In this document: positions 19,346-28,728 of the stretch, in pieces
Layout of the letters: the number at the start of each line of letters is the position of its first letter
Position numbering within the stretch: the stretch's first letter is position 1
Assembly (NCBI GenBank): GCA_013151185.1
Contig: JAADIU010000277.1
Location: 13,053 to 56,916 of the forward strand
Length of the DNA stretch: 43,864 nt
Direction of reading: 5' to 3'
DNA from: Planctomycetota bacterium
GTDB taxonomy: Bacteria; Planctomycetota; Phycisphaerae; UBA1845
Made by a program: the position numbers and the translations under genes
Notes under the pieces: model-generated
Database searches by the model: none
What the model saw: the letters and a program-made list of their open reading frames with translations, nothing else
What the model was told of the DNA's origin: nothing

Positions 19346-20827
19346 CTATTCCGTTCGCTCTGCCACAGCACCGTCATCCGATTCCGCTTCGACGATGGGG
19401 CTTGCTTCGGGTGTATCCGCAGTCGAATCCGCCCCTTGTGCTTCAACCGACTCCGGCGCGTCGCCATCCGTTTTGTCGGCTTGAACTTCGCCGGCGGAAT
19501 CAAGATCGCCAGCGAGATCGGTCCCGTCCTCGCCTTCCGATTCCGCAGCCTCGCCTGCCGGCTCACCATCGACCGGCTGCTCACCGTCTGGTGTTTCTTC
19601 ACCGTCTGACGCTTGCGCTGCCTCTTCGGCTTTCTTGGCTTCTTCAGCCGCGGCTAATTCTTTGGCGGCTTGCTCTTCCACCTTGAACCGCTCTGCCGCT
19701 TCCTTCGCCGTTTCGAGCAGGGTGGCGACCAGTTTCTCGTCCAACTCCAGTTCGGTAACGAGTGGTTCTGCGCCAACCTCTTCGAGATCGGCCAAACGGA
19801 TGATGCCCATCGCCAAAAGCTTCTCGACGAGGATGTCGTCAATCCCTTCGATCTCGCGAAGCGCCTGACTCATCTGGTCGATGCCCTTGTCGTAGTTGGC
19901 TGGCGTGACGATGTCGATGTCCCACCCCGTTAAACGGGCACCCAACCGCACGTTCTGTCCGCGCTTTCCAATCGCCAGTGAAAGCTGATCTTCAGCCACC
20001 ACGACAGAAGCGCGTCCCAACTCGAAACACAGCGCGGTCTCCTGAACCTCTGCCGGTTTGAGTGCGTTTGCGATAAGGACCTGCGACGATTCGTTCCACC
20101 GCACGATGTCGATTTTTTCACCGTTGAGTTCGTCAACGATATTTCGGATTCGACTTCCCCGGACACCAACGCACGCGCCAACCGCATCCACTTTGGAATC
20201 GATGGACGACACAGCCACCTTGGTGCGATAACCGGCTTCTCGGGCGAGGGCTTTGATTTCGATAATGCGCTCACCGACTTCCGGAACCTCCAAATCAAAA
20301 AGCCGACGGATGTAGTCGGGGTGCGTTCTTGTCAGCACGATGCGCACTTCGTGGGGTTGCTCGCGAACGTCAAGAATCATGCCGCGAACACGTTCGCCCG
20401 GATGATGCGTTTCGCCTGGGATCTGCTCACTTCGCGGCAAGAACCCTTCGGTTCTTCCCAGATGAAGCACCAGTGCCCCACCTTCATATCGCGCAACCGT
20501 TCCGGTAATGATCTGTCCAACGCGCTCCGAAAATTCCTCGAACAAACTGTCTCGCTCTGCCTCACGGAATTTTTGGATCATCACCTGTTTGGCGGTTTGA
20601 GCGGCGATGCGACCCAACTCGCGCATGCTGATGGGTTCACTGTCGTGCGTGGCGCTGATTTCGCCCGTCGTGCGATCGATCCGCACGGTCACATCTTCGG
20701 CGGCTCCATATGCTTTACGGGCAGCCGACAGCATGGCCATTTCGAGGTCCTCGAACACCATCTGTTTGTCGATGTTCTTTTCCCGACTAATGTGTTCGAC
20801 GACCTTGAGCAATTCTTGATTGAACAT
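19346..20827 (-). CDS. nusA: Transcription termination/antitermination factor NusA with acidic C-terminal tail
   Basis: ATG at 20827: MFNQELLKVVEHISREKNIDKQMVFEDLEMAMLSAARKAYG; S1/KH regions (GACVGVRGSRIRNIVDELNGEKIDIVRW; AIGKRGQNVRLGARLTGWDIDI); tail rich in D/E/A. Confidence 0.96.
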   Translation of the reverse strand: MFNQELLKVVEHISREKNIDKQMVFEDLEMAMLSAARKAYGAAEDVTVRIDRTTGEISATHDSEPISMRELGRIAAQTAKQVMIQKFREAERDSLFEEFSERVGQIITGTVARYEGGALVLHLGRTEGFLPRSEQIPGETHHPGERVRGMILDVREQPHEVRIVLTRTHPDYIRRLFDLEVPEVGERIIEIKALAREAGYRTKVAVSSIDSKVDAVGACVGVRGSRIRNIVDELNGEKIDIVRWNESSQVLIANALKPAEVQETALCFELGRASVVVAEDQLSLAIGKRGQNVRLGARLTGWDIDIVTPANYDKGIDQMSQALREIEGIDDILVEKLLAMGIIRLADLEEVGAEPLVTELELDEKLVATLLETAKEAAERFKVEEQAAKELAAAEEAKKAEEAAQASDGEETPDGEQPVDGEPAGEAAESEGEDGTDLAGDLDSAGEVQADKTDGDAPESVEAQGADSTADTPEASPIVEAESDDGAVAERTE

Positions 20828-21160
20828 GGCAGCTACACCTTGGCTTTCATTTCGTTGCACGGAATACCGGCGTCCATGCGCGCCAAAATTACCAAATTGA
20901 CCGATCCGCGCTCGCGTCCCCCCGGACACGTCGCCAAAAAACAAAAAAGCGGGCGCTAGAGGCAAACCCACTTTCCAACCGACACGACCCAACATGGCAA
21001 AAAGTCTGCCTAGCGCATCGGATGGACTCCCCTCGAATTCTCCTTCACATCCCCTCGAACAAACGCGACCGCCGACGAACATCGCCGCAGGACCGAGATA
21101 GCTTGCAACCGGAAAACTTGTGACCGGCTCGACAGTGCGCAACCCTGGTTGATGGAGGCG

Positions 21161-22408
21161 TCAGTTTGCACTGGCGTCAACTCCCACAACCGATTGCGTT
21201 TGCCCATTTAAGGTGACGTTCATGCCAAGTTCACCCGTCTCAAAAACGTGTATCCGATCAACATCAAATGCGATCCGAACACGGTCACCCTCTGAAATCG
21301 CCACGTCAGCCCCGACCCGAGCCACCAACTGCCCAGTTGCTGACTGCCGAGACACCGACTCCCGAGTCGCCGACTTATCGCCAGCGGCCAAGTCGAGATA
21401 AACGTCCTTGTCGCGGCCCAACAGTTCCACAAGTGAAACCGTCGCAAGCACCCGACCCGCCGTTCCAGAATCAGCCGCTCCAGACCCGCCCGCTTCATCC
21501 ACGGAGAAGAACCGAAACGCTTCCGGCCGAGCGCCGAAAACCATCGCCTGATTGCGGAACCGGGCCAACAAAGGCCACGCTTTTTCCGGAACATCAAGCA
21601 AGCCGAAACCGCAATCGAACACCACCCTGCCCGACTCCTCAACAATCCGACCGTCGAGAAAGTTCATCGGCGGAATGCCAACAAATTCAGCAACAAACCG
21701 GTCCACAGGGCGCTCGTATATATCAACCGGCGCAGCACACTGATGAACAACGCCCGCCCGCATAACCGCGACCCGGTCTCCCAGGGTCATCGCTTCTTCC
21801 TGATCGTGCGTAACGTAAACAACCGTGGTCCGCAGCGTTCGATGTAGCCGCTTCAACTCAGCTCGCATCGCAAGTCGCAGGCGAGCGTCGAGATTCGACA
21901 ATGGTTCGTCGAAAAGAAACGCCTGCGGCGTTCGTACAATCGCCCGACCCACCGCGACCCGCTGACGTTCTCCGCCCGAAAGCGACGCGGGCTTGCGATT
22001 CAGCAGGTGCTCGATCCCGAGCATGTTGGCCGTCTCACCGACCTTCTGCCGAATATCCGCTTTCGGCACCTTCCGCATCTTCAAGCCGAAGGCCATATTC
22101 TTAAAGATCGTCATGTGCGGATAGAGGGCGTAGTTCTGAAACACCATCGCCACATCCCGATCTTTGGGCGCGACATCTTTCCCGCCCCGATCACCGCTCA
22201 CAACCCGATCACCGATCGAAATCGTGCCCTCACTGACCGCCTCCAAACCGGCAATCATCCGCAGGGTCGTGCTCTTGCCACATCCAGACGGTCCGACAAG
22301 CACCAAGAACTCACCATCGCCTGCCGTCAAACTCACGCGATCGACAGCTTTCACAGGCGGCTTGCCGGGATAGACCTTCGACACGCCCTGCAAAGTCACA
22401 GCCGCCAT
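21161..22408 (-). CDS. ABC transporter ATP-binding protein, MalK/UgpC/MsmX type
   Basis: VGPSGCGKSTTLRMIAGLE, SGGERQRVAVGRAIVRTPQAFLFDEPLSNLDARLRLAMRAELKRLH, C-terminal FGARPEAF TOBE-like region. Confidence 0.95.
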   Translation of the reverse strand: MAAVTLQGVSKVYPGKPPVKAVDRVSLTAGDGEFLVLVGPSGCGKSTTLRMIAGLEAVSEGTISIGDRVVSGDRGGKDVAPKDRDVAMVFQNYALYPHMTIFKNMAFGLKMRKVPKADIRQKVGETANMLGIEHLLNRKPASLSGGERQRVAVGRAIVRTPQAFLFDEPLSNLDARLRLAMRAELKRLHRTLRTTVVYVTHDQEEAMTLGDRVAVMRAGVVHQCAAPVDIYERPVDRFVAEFVGIPPMNFLDGRIVEESGRVVFDCGFGLLDVPEKAWPLLARFRNQAMVFGARPEAFRFFSVDEAGGSGAADSGTAGRVLATVSLVELLGRDKDVYLDLAAGDKSATRESVSRQSATGQLVARVGADVAISEGDRVRIAFDVDRIHVFETGELGMNVTLNGQTQSVVGVDASAN

Positions 22409-22480
22409 CTACGCGCAAACTCCAACCGTCGAAGGCGGAAGGCAGCTTTGAAAACCACAACCGACCCTAACGTGGACGCC

Positions 22481-22508
22481 ATTATAATCCACGCCCCAAG
22501 GGTGTCAA
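22481..22508 (-). promoter_or_regulatory. Near-consensus sigma70-type promoter for the ABC ATPase gene
   Basis: On the minus strand TTGACA (22508-22503), 16-nt spacer, TATAAT (22486-22481), about 70 nt upstream of the ATG at 22408. Confidence 0.6.
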
Positions 22509-22683
22509 CGCGACCGCTTCCAGACAGCCCGTTGCACGCTTCTCACAAGGTTGGGTTGGAAGGCAATGCCGTCACGTCGGATGGTGCAGGTAACGTGTCG
22601 ATGCTGGTAGAACGGTTTTTTTGAGGCGGGCGACCGCGCAGATGCTGAATGCCCAATCGATGGCTTGGCAAGTCGCCAATTGC

Positions 22684-23025
22684 CTAAAACGTGAAATCGA
22701 GTTGCAAGCCGATGATGCTTTTGCCGATCGCCTGCGTGCAGTGGGCGACTTTGCAGGGAATCCATGGGTCGCGGCTATCGCGGCGAATCTCGACGTCGCT
22801 GTGCTCTTCAAGCCGCTTGCGAACCGACACCCCTATGCCGCCCGTACCGATGTCTCGACATTGGATGTACACCGTTTCGCCATCGACCAACATCTCCATC
22901 TGCTGATACCAGGCGTAACGCATGTTCGCACGCTTCGCGTCGTAGACATCGCCCGAACCACCGAGGGCGGCTTCTTCGATCCATTCGGCGACGACGACTT
23001 TGGGGTCGATCGATTGTGTTTCCAT
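22684..23025 (-). CDS. PilZ-like domain protein
   Basis: 113 aa; RANMRYAWYQQMEM (RxxxR) ... CRDIGTGGIGVSVRKRL ... GLQLDF, resembling PilZ but with DxG instead of DxS. Confidence 0.6.
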   Translation of the reverse strand: METQSIDPKVVVAEWIEEAALGGSGDVYDAKRANMRYAWYQQMEMLVDGETVYIQCRDIGTGGIGVSVRKRLEEHSDVEIRRDSRDPWIPCKVAHCTQAIGKSIIGLQLDFTF

Positions 23026-23320
23026 GGGCGTTCCTATTGTGGTGATCTGACGTTGCGACAGCCTCCGGAAGATGCCTGAGCTGTCCGCGTGGTATCTTCC
23101 TCCTTTTTACTTCGGATTTTGATTGCTGGGACTCCGGTACCATTCTTGCGGGATCGAATGCCTTTGCATTAGAACGACATGATAAACTCCAAGTCGCGAG
23201 AGGAATCGCCTTAGTAGATATCAAGGGATCGCGTCAAATGCCCCACTCCGGCGAACGGTGCCCAACCGTGGCTTGGCGGCCGACGAGTTAGTGATAGGAG
23301 GAGAAGCGTACGGGAGCAGG

Positions 23321-24214
23321 TTACCGAAGGACGGATTCAAACGCATCCGCGAGTTCGTCGTGTTCGAAAGAGAACCCGCTGGCCATCAATTGCTTCGGTG
23401 ACACGCGTGCGCTCGATAGCAGCAACGCTTCCGCCAGTTCGCCGAAAGCGAGTTTCGCGACGAACGCGGGCATCGGAACAACGGTCGGCCTTCTGAGCGC
23501 GCAGCCGAGCGTCTTGGTAAACGTCCGGTTGGTCACCGGATTGGGCGCGACGACATTGACCGCTCCGCTCATGGAGTCATCGCTGAGAATGTGAGCAATC
23601 GCCCGGACCGCGTCCGCCAGGCAAATCCAGCTCATACACTGCTGACCGCTACCCACCACGCCCCCCAAGCCAAGTCGAAACGGCGTCAGCATCTTGGCCA
23701 AAGCGCCACCGCCTGTGCTTAGCACGACGCCCAACCGAAAGTTCACGACGCGAATTCCCACATCGCTCGCCGGTTGAGCTGCGCCTTCCCAGGCTTGGCA
23801 AACCTCAGCCAAGAACCCCGTCCCGACCGATTGCTGTTCGTCAACTTCGACATCTCCGCACTCGCCATAGAAACCGATCGCCGATGCGCAGGCAACAACC
23901 GTGGGTTTGACGTCGAGATTTGCCAGCGCATCGCAAAGCAGTTTCGTACCGTCAACGCGACTCTTGCGGATCTTGAGTTTGCGTGCTTTCGTCCAGCGAC
24001 CGCCTGCGATGTTCTCGCCAGCCAGATGCACCACTGCATCCCACGGACCGCCGACAGACAGATCGATTCGCCCGCTCGCCGGGTCCCACGTTGGACTGTT
24101 ATCCGATTCGCGTGCCTGCCGCGCAAGCCGCGTGACGTGATGCCCCTCCGATTCGAGGTGACGCACCAGCGCAGACCCGATCAATCCACTCGAACCCGTC
24201 ACGAGAACATTCAT
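23321..24214 (-). CDS. TIGR01777-type NAD-dependent epimerase/dehydratase (YfcH-like)
   Basis: MNVLVTGSSGLIGSALVRHLESEGHHVTRLAR, WDAVVHLAGENIAGGRWTKARKLKIRKSRVDGTKLL, FYGECGDVEVDE. Confidence 0.93.
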   Translation of the reverse strand: MNVLVTGSSGLIGSALVRHLESEGHHVTRLARQARESDNSPTWDPASGRIDLSVGGPWDAVVHLAGENIAGGRWTKARKLKIRKSRVDGTKLLCDALANLDVKPTVVACASAIGFYGECGDVEVDEQQSVGTGFLAEVCQAWEGAAQPASDVGIRVVNFRLGVVLSTGGGALAKMLTPFRLGLGGVVGSGQQCMSWICLADAVRAIAHILSDDSMSGAVNVVAPNPVTNRTFTKTLGCALRRPTVVPMPAFVAKLAFGELAEALLLSSARVSPKQLMASGFSFEHDELADAFESVLR

Positions 24215-24476
24215 GGTATCGCTCCACCCAACGGAGCCTCACACGCTCACAACCCCGTCGCGTCGTTGCAGGTATTGAAAATCGTAAAGGCGTTATCGGT
24301 CCCCGAAACCCAACGCAAATCATGCCCCATGCAAACTCCGATTCGATTGTATTGTAGGTTTGAATTTGATCCATCCGACTGACCGCGGCGAGCCGCAATG
24401 TCAACGGTTGGCCCTCCATGAACTTGTTTTCATTGTTTTCATAAAAATTGTTTTACAAAACCCGTAGGACGCAGGA

Positions 24477-24806
24477 GTGATACCCATGCAATCGTTGCAC
24501 GAAAAACAAGCCATCGCAGCACTGTTTGAAACAGAGACGAGTGGAGATTCGACAAAGAAAATGATGAAGCGTGATTGGATCGCGGCAATGTGTTTGCAGG
24601 GCATTCTGGCGAACAAGAACACGACCAAGACCACGATGTGGTCCACGGCTCAGAGCGCGGTCATGTATGCCGATCAGTTGATCGTGGCGTTGGATGCAGA
24701 CTTTGAAACCGGCGTGCCATTGGGCCAGGGCGCAACGCTACCCGCCACGCCTCCACCGATCAGGCGGCCTATGATTCATGCGCCGACAAATGGTTCCGTC
24801 TCATAA
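24477..24806 (+). CDS. Hypothetical protein, possibly phage-type small protein
   Basis: 109 aa; MMKRDWIAAMCLQGILANKNTT...AQSAVMYADQLIVALDADF resembles short phage-associated 'RDxFAxxALxGLLAN...AYxxADAM' proteins by eye. Confidence 0.5.
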   Translation: MIPMQSLHEKQAIAALFETETSGDSTKKMMKRDWIAAMCLQGILANKNTTKTTMWSTAQSAVMYADQLIVALDADFETGVPLGQGATLPATPPPIRRPMIHAPTNGSVS

Positions 24807-24828
24807 GATAGGACTGGAGCACACCCGG

Positions 24829-25533
24829 TCAGTTCTGAACGGGGACGGGGTTTATGATAGGCGATGGCGACTCGCTCGCCTGCTCAATCGTGCGCTCAAC
24901 GATCTTCATGTCTCGCACGCAGGCGTTCGAGCTTGGGTCGGCTTCACCGAGTTGCTGCAAGAGGGTGGTCACTTCGACGACGCCCCTGCGAATACAATCG
25001 AGAGCGTCCTGTCGGTTGCCCGCCACCATACGCCGATTCACATGCGCAACCCATTTTTGAGCGGTGAGCGTAGGGATGAGTGCGGTCTGAGCGGCTGACA
25101 GTTGTTGCGAAGGGTGTCGTCGACGCGCAAAAGCGATGATCGCCAAGCTATGCTGTGCGTCTTCGCTCGCCGTTCGATACAGGGTCGACGCGGTGTCGAG
25201 ATCGCCACGCGCCTGCGACTCAGACGCACCAACCAGAGCCGCTTTTCGACGCTGCTGGAATTGCGTGAATTCGCGGTCAAGCTCCATCCATTCTTGCGGA
25301 GAAACCGAACCGTTGGCGGGTTGACCGGCAGACTCGTCGAAACGTGCAGCCAACAGTTGAAGCGTCGAATCGCGTCCACCGGGACGAACGCCGTCAGGGC
25401 GACCAACCAGCATCACCTGAACCACCGACAGCGATTCCTGGTATTGCAGCATGGACCTTCCGTCATTCGTGCGGACAAGTCGCACGCGTTGTCGCGGTGT
25501 ATTTGTCATTGCATCGGGTGATAGATCTGGCAT
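24829..25533 (-). CDS. Hypothetical protein
   Basis: ORF 24829..25629; likely start MPDLSPDAMTNT at 25533; no recognised family. Confidence 0.55.
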   Translation of the reverse strand: MPDLSPDAMTNTPRQRVRLVRTNDGRSMLQYQESLSVVQVMLVGRPDGVRPGGRDSTLQLLAARFDESAGQPANGSVSPQEWMELDREFTQFQQRRKAALVGASESQARGDLDTASTLYRTASEDAQHSLAIIAFARRRHPSQQLSAAQTALIPTLTAQKWVAHVNRRMVAGNRQDALDCIRRGVVEVTTLLQQLGEADPSSNACVRDMKIVERTIEQASESPSPIINPVPVQN

Positions 25534-25824
25534 AGCTTTGTACCCCCATCCTCGCGCGGTCACTCGCGCAGCCGTCTTACTGTACCCCAGTCTATCGGGC
25601 ACTTTCGGCAGGCGATTTACACTGCGCATTGCGGAAATGTGGTGTACTGCGTGGCTTTGTTTATGCGGACGTGAACAGGGCGCACGATTCGGAGATGGCG
25701 ACCAGTCCGATAGCCTGACCTCGATCGCCGGGGACTGGAATACCAGCCGAATCTTCGGCCTTCATCAGACGCAGGCGCGGAACTTGCGCCCATGGTCCGA
25801 ATGTTGCGGAGTTGCAATGGCTAA

Positions 25825-25852
25825 GAAAATACGGGCCTGAACTGAGACCCGT
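25825..25852 (-). terminator. Rho-independent terminator after rplT
   Basis: Minus-strand ACGGGTC-tcagttca-GGCCCGT stem (one G.T pair) followed by ATTTTC, immediately after the rplT stop. Confidence 0.5.
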
Positions 25853-26221
25853 TTATGCAGCGATCTTTGCAGCGTGCTGCTTGGCGATCTCGACCAATTT
25901 GTCGAAGGCTGCCGGATCGTCAATCGCCAATTCGCTGAGCATCTTGCGATTGATAATGATCTGAGCTTCCTTGAGGCCGAAGATGAAGCGGCTATAGGCG
26001 ATGTCCCGCATTCGACAGGCAGCCGTGATGCGGGTGATCCACAACCCGCGAAACTCTCGCTTGCGCCGTTTGCGATCGCGATAGGCAAAAACACCGGCTC
26101 GGGTCACCGCTTCTTTGGCGGTGCGATAGAGCTTGCTGCGCCCACCGCGAAATCCTCGGGCTGCACGAAGCAATCTGTGTTTCCTGCGATGACGGGCAGC
26201 TCCGCTTTTGACTCGAGGCAT
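25853..26221 (-). CDS. rplT: 50S ribosomal protein L20
   Basis: [65 protein letters not shown]. Confidence 0.97.
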   Translation of the reverse strand: MPRVKSGAARHRRKHRLLRAARGFRGGRSKLYRTAKEAVTRAGVFAYRDRKRRKREFRGLWITRITAACRMRDIAYSRFIFGLKEAQIIINRKMLSELAIDDPAAFDKLVEIAKQHAAKIAA

Positions 26222-26234
26222 GACTCATACTCTC

Positions 26235-26266
26235 CAACAGAATGGCGACCCAACAAAATGGCGACC
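26235..26266. repeat. 16-bp tandem direct repeat upstream of rplT
   Basis: CAACAgAATGGCGACC / CAACAaAATGGCGACC, one mismatch, in the rpmI-rplT gap. Confidence 0.75.
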
Positions 26267-26342
26267 CAAGTAAACAACAACAAGGCGTCGCCCAAGATTG
26301 ACCTTAACTCTTCGGCAGTGCTATACAGTTTAGACGGCACTC

Positions 26343-26543
26343 TCAGCCCAGCAGTTCTTTCACGCGACGCGCGTCGCCCTTGGCCAAGTACGCTGGCTTG
26401 TGGAGGCGACGTTTGCGATCGCCCGACTTCGTACTCATCAGGTGGCCGCCAAACGAACGGCGATAGCGGACTTTTCCAGACGCCGTCAGCTTCAACCGCT
26501 TGCGAGCGCCCTTGTGCGATTTCATTTTGTTACGCATCACCAA
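26343..26543 (-). CDS. rpmI: 50S ribosomal protein L35
   Basis: NKMKSHKGARKRLKLTASGKVRYRRSFGGHLMSTKSGDRKRRLHKPAYL. Confidence 0.95.
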   Translation of the reverse strand: MVMRNKMKSHKGARKRLKLTASGKVRYRRSFGGHLMSTKSGDRKRRLHKPAYLAKGDARRVKELLG

Positions 26544-26825
26544 ACTCCGCTACAGCACACTTTGCCAATAGTCCATTCGCCAAACCCAGACCCAACACGG
26601 CGAGCCGCGTAGTCTAGCAACTGCCAATCCCAATTCAACCCCGGCAAGGCCAACTTTCACAGGCCGTCTTCGCCCCCGGATTGATGCGCCGGATTGATGC
26701 GATTGTGGGCAAGCGTGGTACAATCTGCCCAAACGAGCGGGCTTTTCGGCTGACCCACACCGCATTCCTGACCGCCGAGAACACCCGAAAACACCGCGTG
26801 ACACCTTTGATCAAGGCAGGACAAC

Positions 26826-27944
26826 GTGAAAAACCTCGACGCCTTCGTGGCAAAACGGATCGCCGACATCTCCACATCGGGCATCCGCCGGATTTTTGAC
26901 CTGGCTGCGACCATGGAAAATCCGATCGATTTCTCCATGGGCCAGCCCGACTTCGCCGTGCCCGACGCCATCAAAGCCGCTGCCCACACCGCCATCGATG
27001 CGGACCAAAACGGCTACACCGTCACGCATGGCCTGGCTGAGCTGCGTGCGAAAATCAAATCGTCGCTGGCAAGGGAGTTCGACTGGGACCCCGCCATCTT
27101 AGCCACCTGCGGCGTCTCCGGCGGTTTGAACCTCGCGATGACCGCGATCTGCAATCCGGGCGATGAGATACTGATCCCCGACCCATACTTCGTGTCCTAT
27201 CCGATGCACGTCTCGCTTTCCGGTGGAGTCCCCATCCCGATTGATACCGCGCCCGGATTTGAAATGACCGCGGACCTGATCGAACGCGCGCTCACCCCAA
27301 AGTCGAAAGCCATCCTCCTGAACTCACCCAGCAATCCCACGGGTGTGATCTATTCCGAAAAAAACGTCAAGGAAATTTGCGATCTCGCCCGCCGCAACGA
27401 CCTGCTGATTATCAGCGACGAAATCTACAACCTGCTGAGTTTCGATGCGCCGCCAACCAGCCCGGTAACATACGCACCGGAGCGCACGATTTTGCTGCGC
27501 GGGTTCGGTAAGAGCTACGGCATGACGGGCTGGCGCATGGGCTTCGCTGCCGGCGCAGATGAAATCATTTCGCAGATGGCCAAGGTGCAGCAGTACACAT
27601 TCGTGTGCGCACCGCACCCGTTTCAAAGGGCCTGCATTACAGCGCTCGATCAAGACATGTCCGACGTGATCGCAGCGTATCGTATCAAGCGCGACCTATG
27701 CGCAAAGATCATGGGCGAGCGTTTCAAATTCGCCCAACCGGGCGGCGGGTTCTTCTTGTACTGCCAAGCCCCCGATTCGTATGCAAACGGAACAGCATTC
27801 GTAGAAGCAGCCGTCGGTAAGAACGTGCTAACAGTCCCAGGCGGAGCCTTCAGCCAACACGACACCCACTTCAGAATCAGCTACGCAGTAGCAAACGAAA
27901 AACTAACCGAAGGCTGCCAAATCCTCCACGACCTAGCCGGATAA
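26826..27944 (+). CDS. Class I/II PLP-dependent aminotransferase
   Basis: MENPIDFSMGQPDFAVPDAIKAAA, LLNSPSNPTGVIYSEKNVKEI, ISDEIYNLLSFD, RGFGKSYGMTGWRMGFAAG (PLP-Lys motif). Confidence 0.95.
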   Translation: MKNLDAFVAKRIADISTSGIRRIFDLAATMENPIDFSMGQPDFAVPDAIKAAAHTAIDADQNGYTVTHGLAELRAKIKSSLAREFDWDPAILATCGVSGGLNLAMTAICNPGDEILIPDPYFVSYPMHVSLSGGVPIPIDTAPGFEMTADLIERALTPKSKAILLNSPSNPTGVIYSEKNVKEICDLARRNDLLIISDEIYNLLSFDAPPTSPVTYAPERTILLRGFGKSYGMTGWRMGFAAGADEIISQMAKVQQYTFVCAPHPFQRACITALDQDMSDVIAAYRIKRDLCAKIMGERFKFAQPGGGFFLYCQAPDSYANGTAFVEAAVGKNVLTVPGGAFSQHDTHFRISYAVANEKLTEGCQILHDLAG

Positions 27945-28083
27945 AATAACTTGCAAGCCAAACCACCCGCACCTACGTCGCCACAGCAACAACACGCGCG
28001 ACGGCTTCGCCACGGAAGGGTTTGATAGCTACAGTGCGCGTCCCCCGAAAAGGCCCCTTGGCACGAAGTCTTTTCGTGATTCA

Positions 28084-28662
28084 TTGCCAGAGCCGCAACG
28101 TTCGTTCTTGGTTTCTGGCATGTGTTCCGCAGAAACCAGATTTGGAAAAGCGTCGAGGTTCTTTATCTTGAGTACTTGGTTGAGATGGCCCAAGTTTCGA
28201 ACTGGGCGTTGCGGCATTATCTACTCATGTGGACTCACGAGCATGGTCTTGCTCATTGCTATGTGGGTAGCAAGCCAGTTGTTCTACATAGAGTATAGAT
28301 CTGGGTCCAGTTCGATTACAATTTGGGTCGGCGCTGTTACTCTCACGTTTAATGCACCGAACTCCAACGACTCAAACGGGCTTAAATGGCACTTTGCTCC
28401 GGTCAAAGGCGACATCCACAATGCATGGTGGATTGGCACGTTGGTTGCCCCCAGTGGAACTTACATTGGGATTCCGATTTGGCTGATAGCCTTCCCGTTC
28501 GCCCTCATTGCCGTGATAGCACGATTTTCGCGCGCAAAGCAAGACCCTAACCTCTGCCGCGAATGTGACTATGATTTGCGATGCAATGTATCAGGCGTCT
28601 GCCCTGAATGCGGGTGCGCCAAGGAAAGCTCGGGAAAGGGGGATTGTGATATGAGTCCATGA
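28084..28662 (+). CDS. Small membrane protein with C-terminal zinc ribbon
   Basis: TM segments (SMVLLIAMWVASQLFYI; IPIWLIAFPFALIAVIARF) and CRECDYDLRCNVSGVCPECG; start uncertain (28084 or 28120). Confidence 0.7.
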   Translation: MPEPQRSFLVSGMCSAETRFGKASRFFILSTWLRWPKFRTGRCGIIYSCGLTSMVLLIAMWVASQLFYIEYRSGSSSITIWVGAVTLTFNAPNSNDSNGLKWHFAPVKGDIHNAWWIGTLVAPSGTYIGIPIWLIAFPFALIAVIARFSRAKQDPNLCRECDYDLRCNVSGVCPECGCAKESSGKGDCDMSP

Positions 28663-28728
28663 TCTTTGCTGCATGAAACCTTTCGTAGGAACCCGGCAGG
28701 TCATCAATCCTGCCCGGCAAAGCTGGAC

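Noticed and set aside
23026-23320. Possible riboswitch or small RNA in the gap upstream of the PilZ-like gene
   Set aside because: No consensus (e.g. c-di-GMP-I/GEMM) motif could be recognised; left uncalled pending an Rfam scan.
25874-26617. 247-aa plus-strand ORF across rplT and rpmI
   Set aside because: Antisense to two certain ribosomal protein genes.
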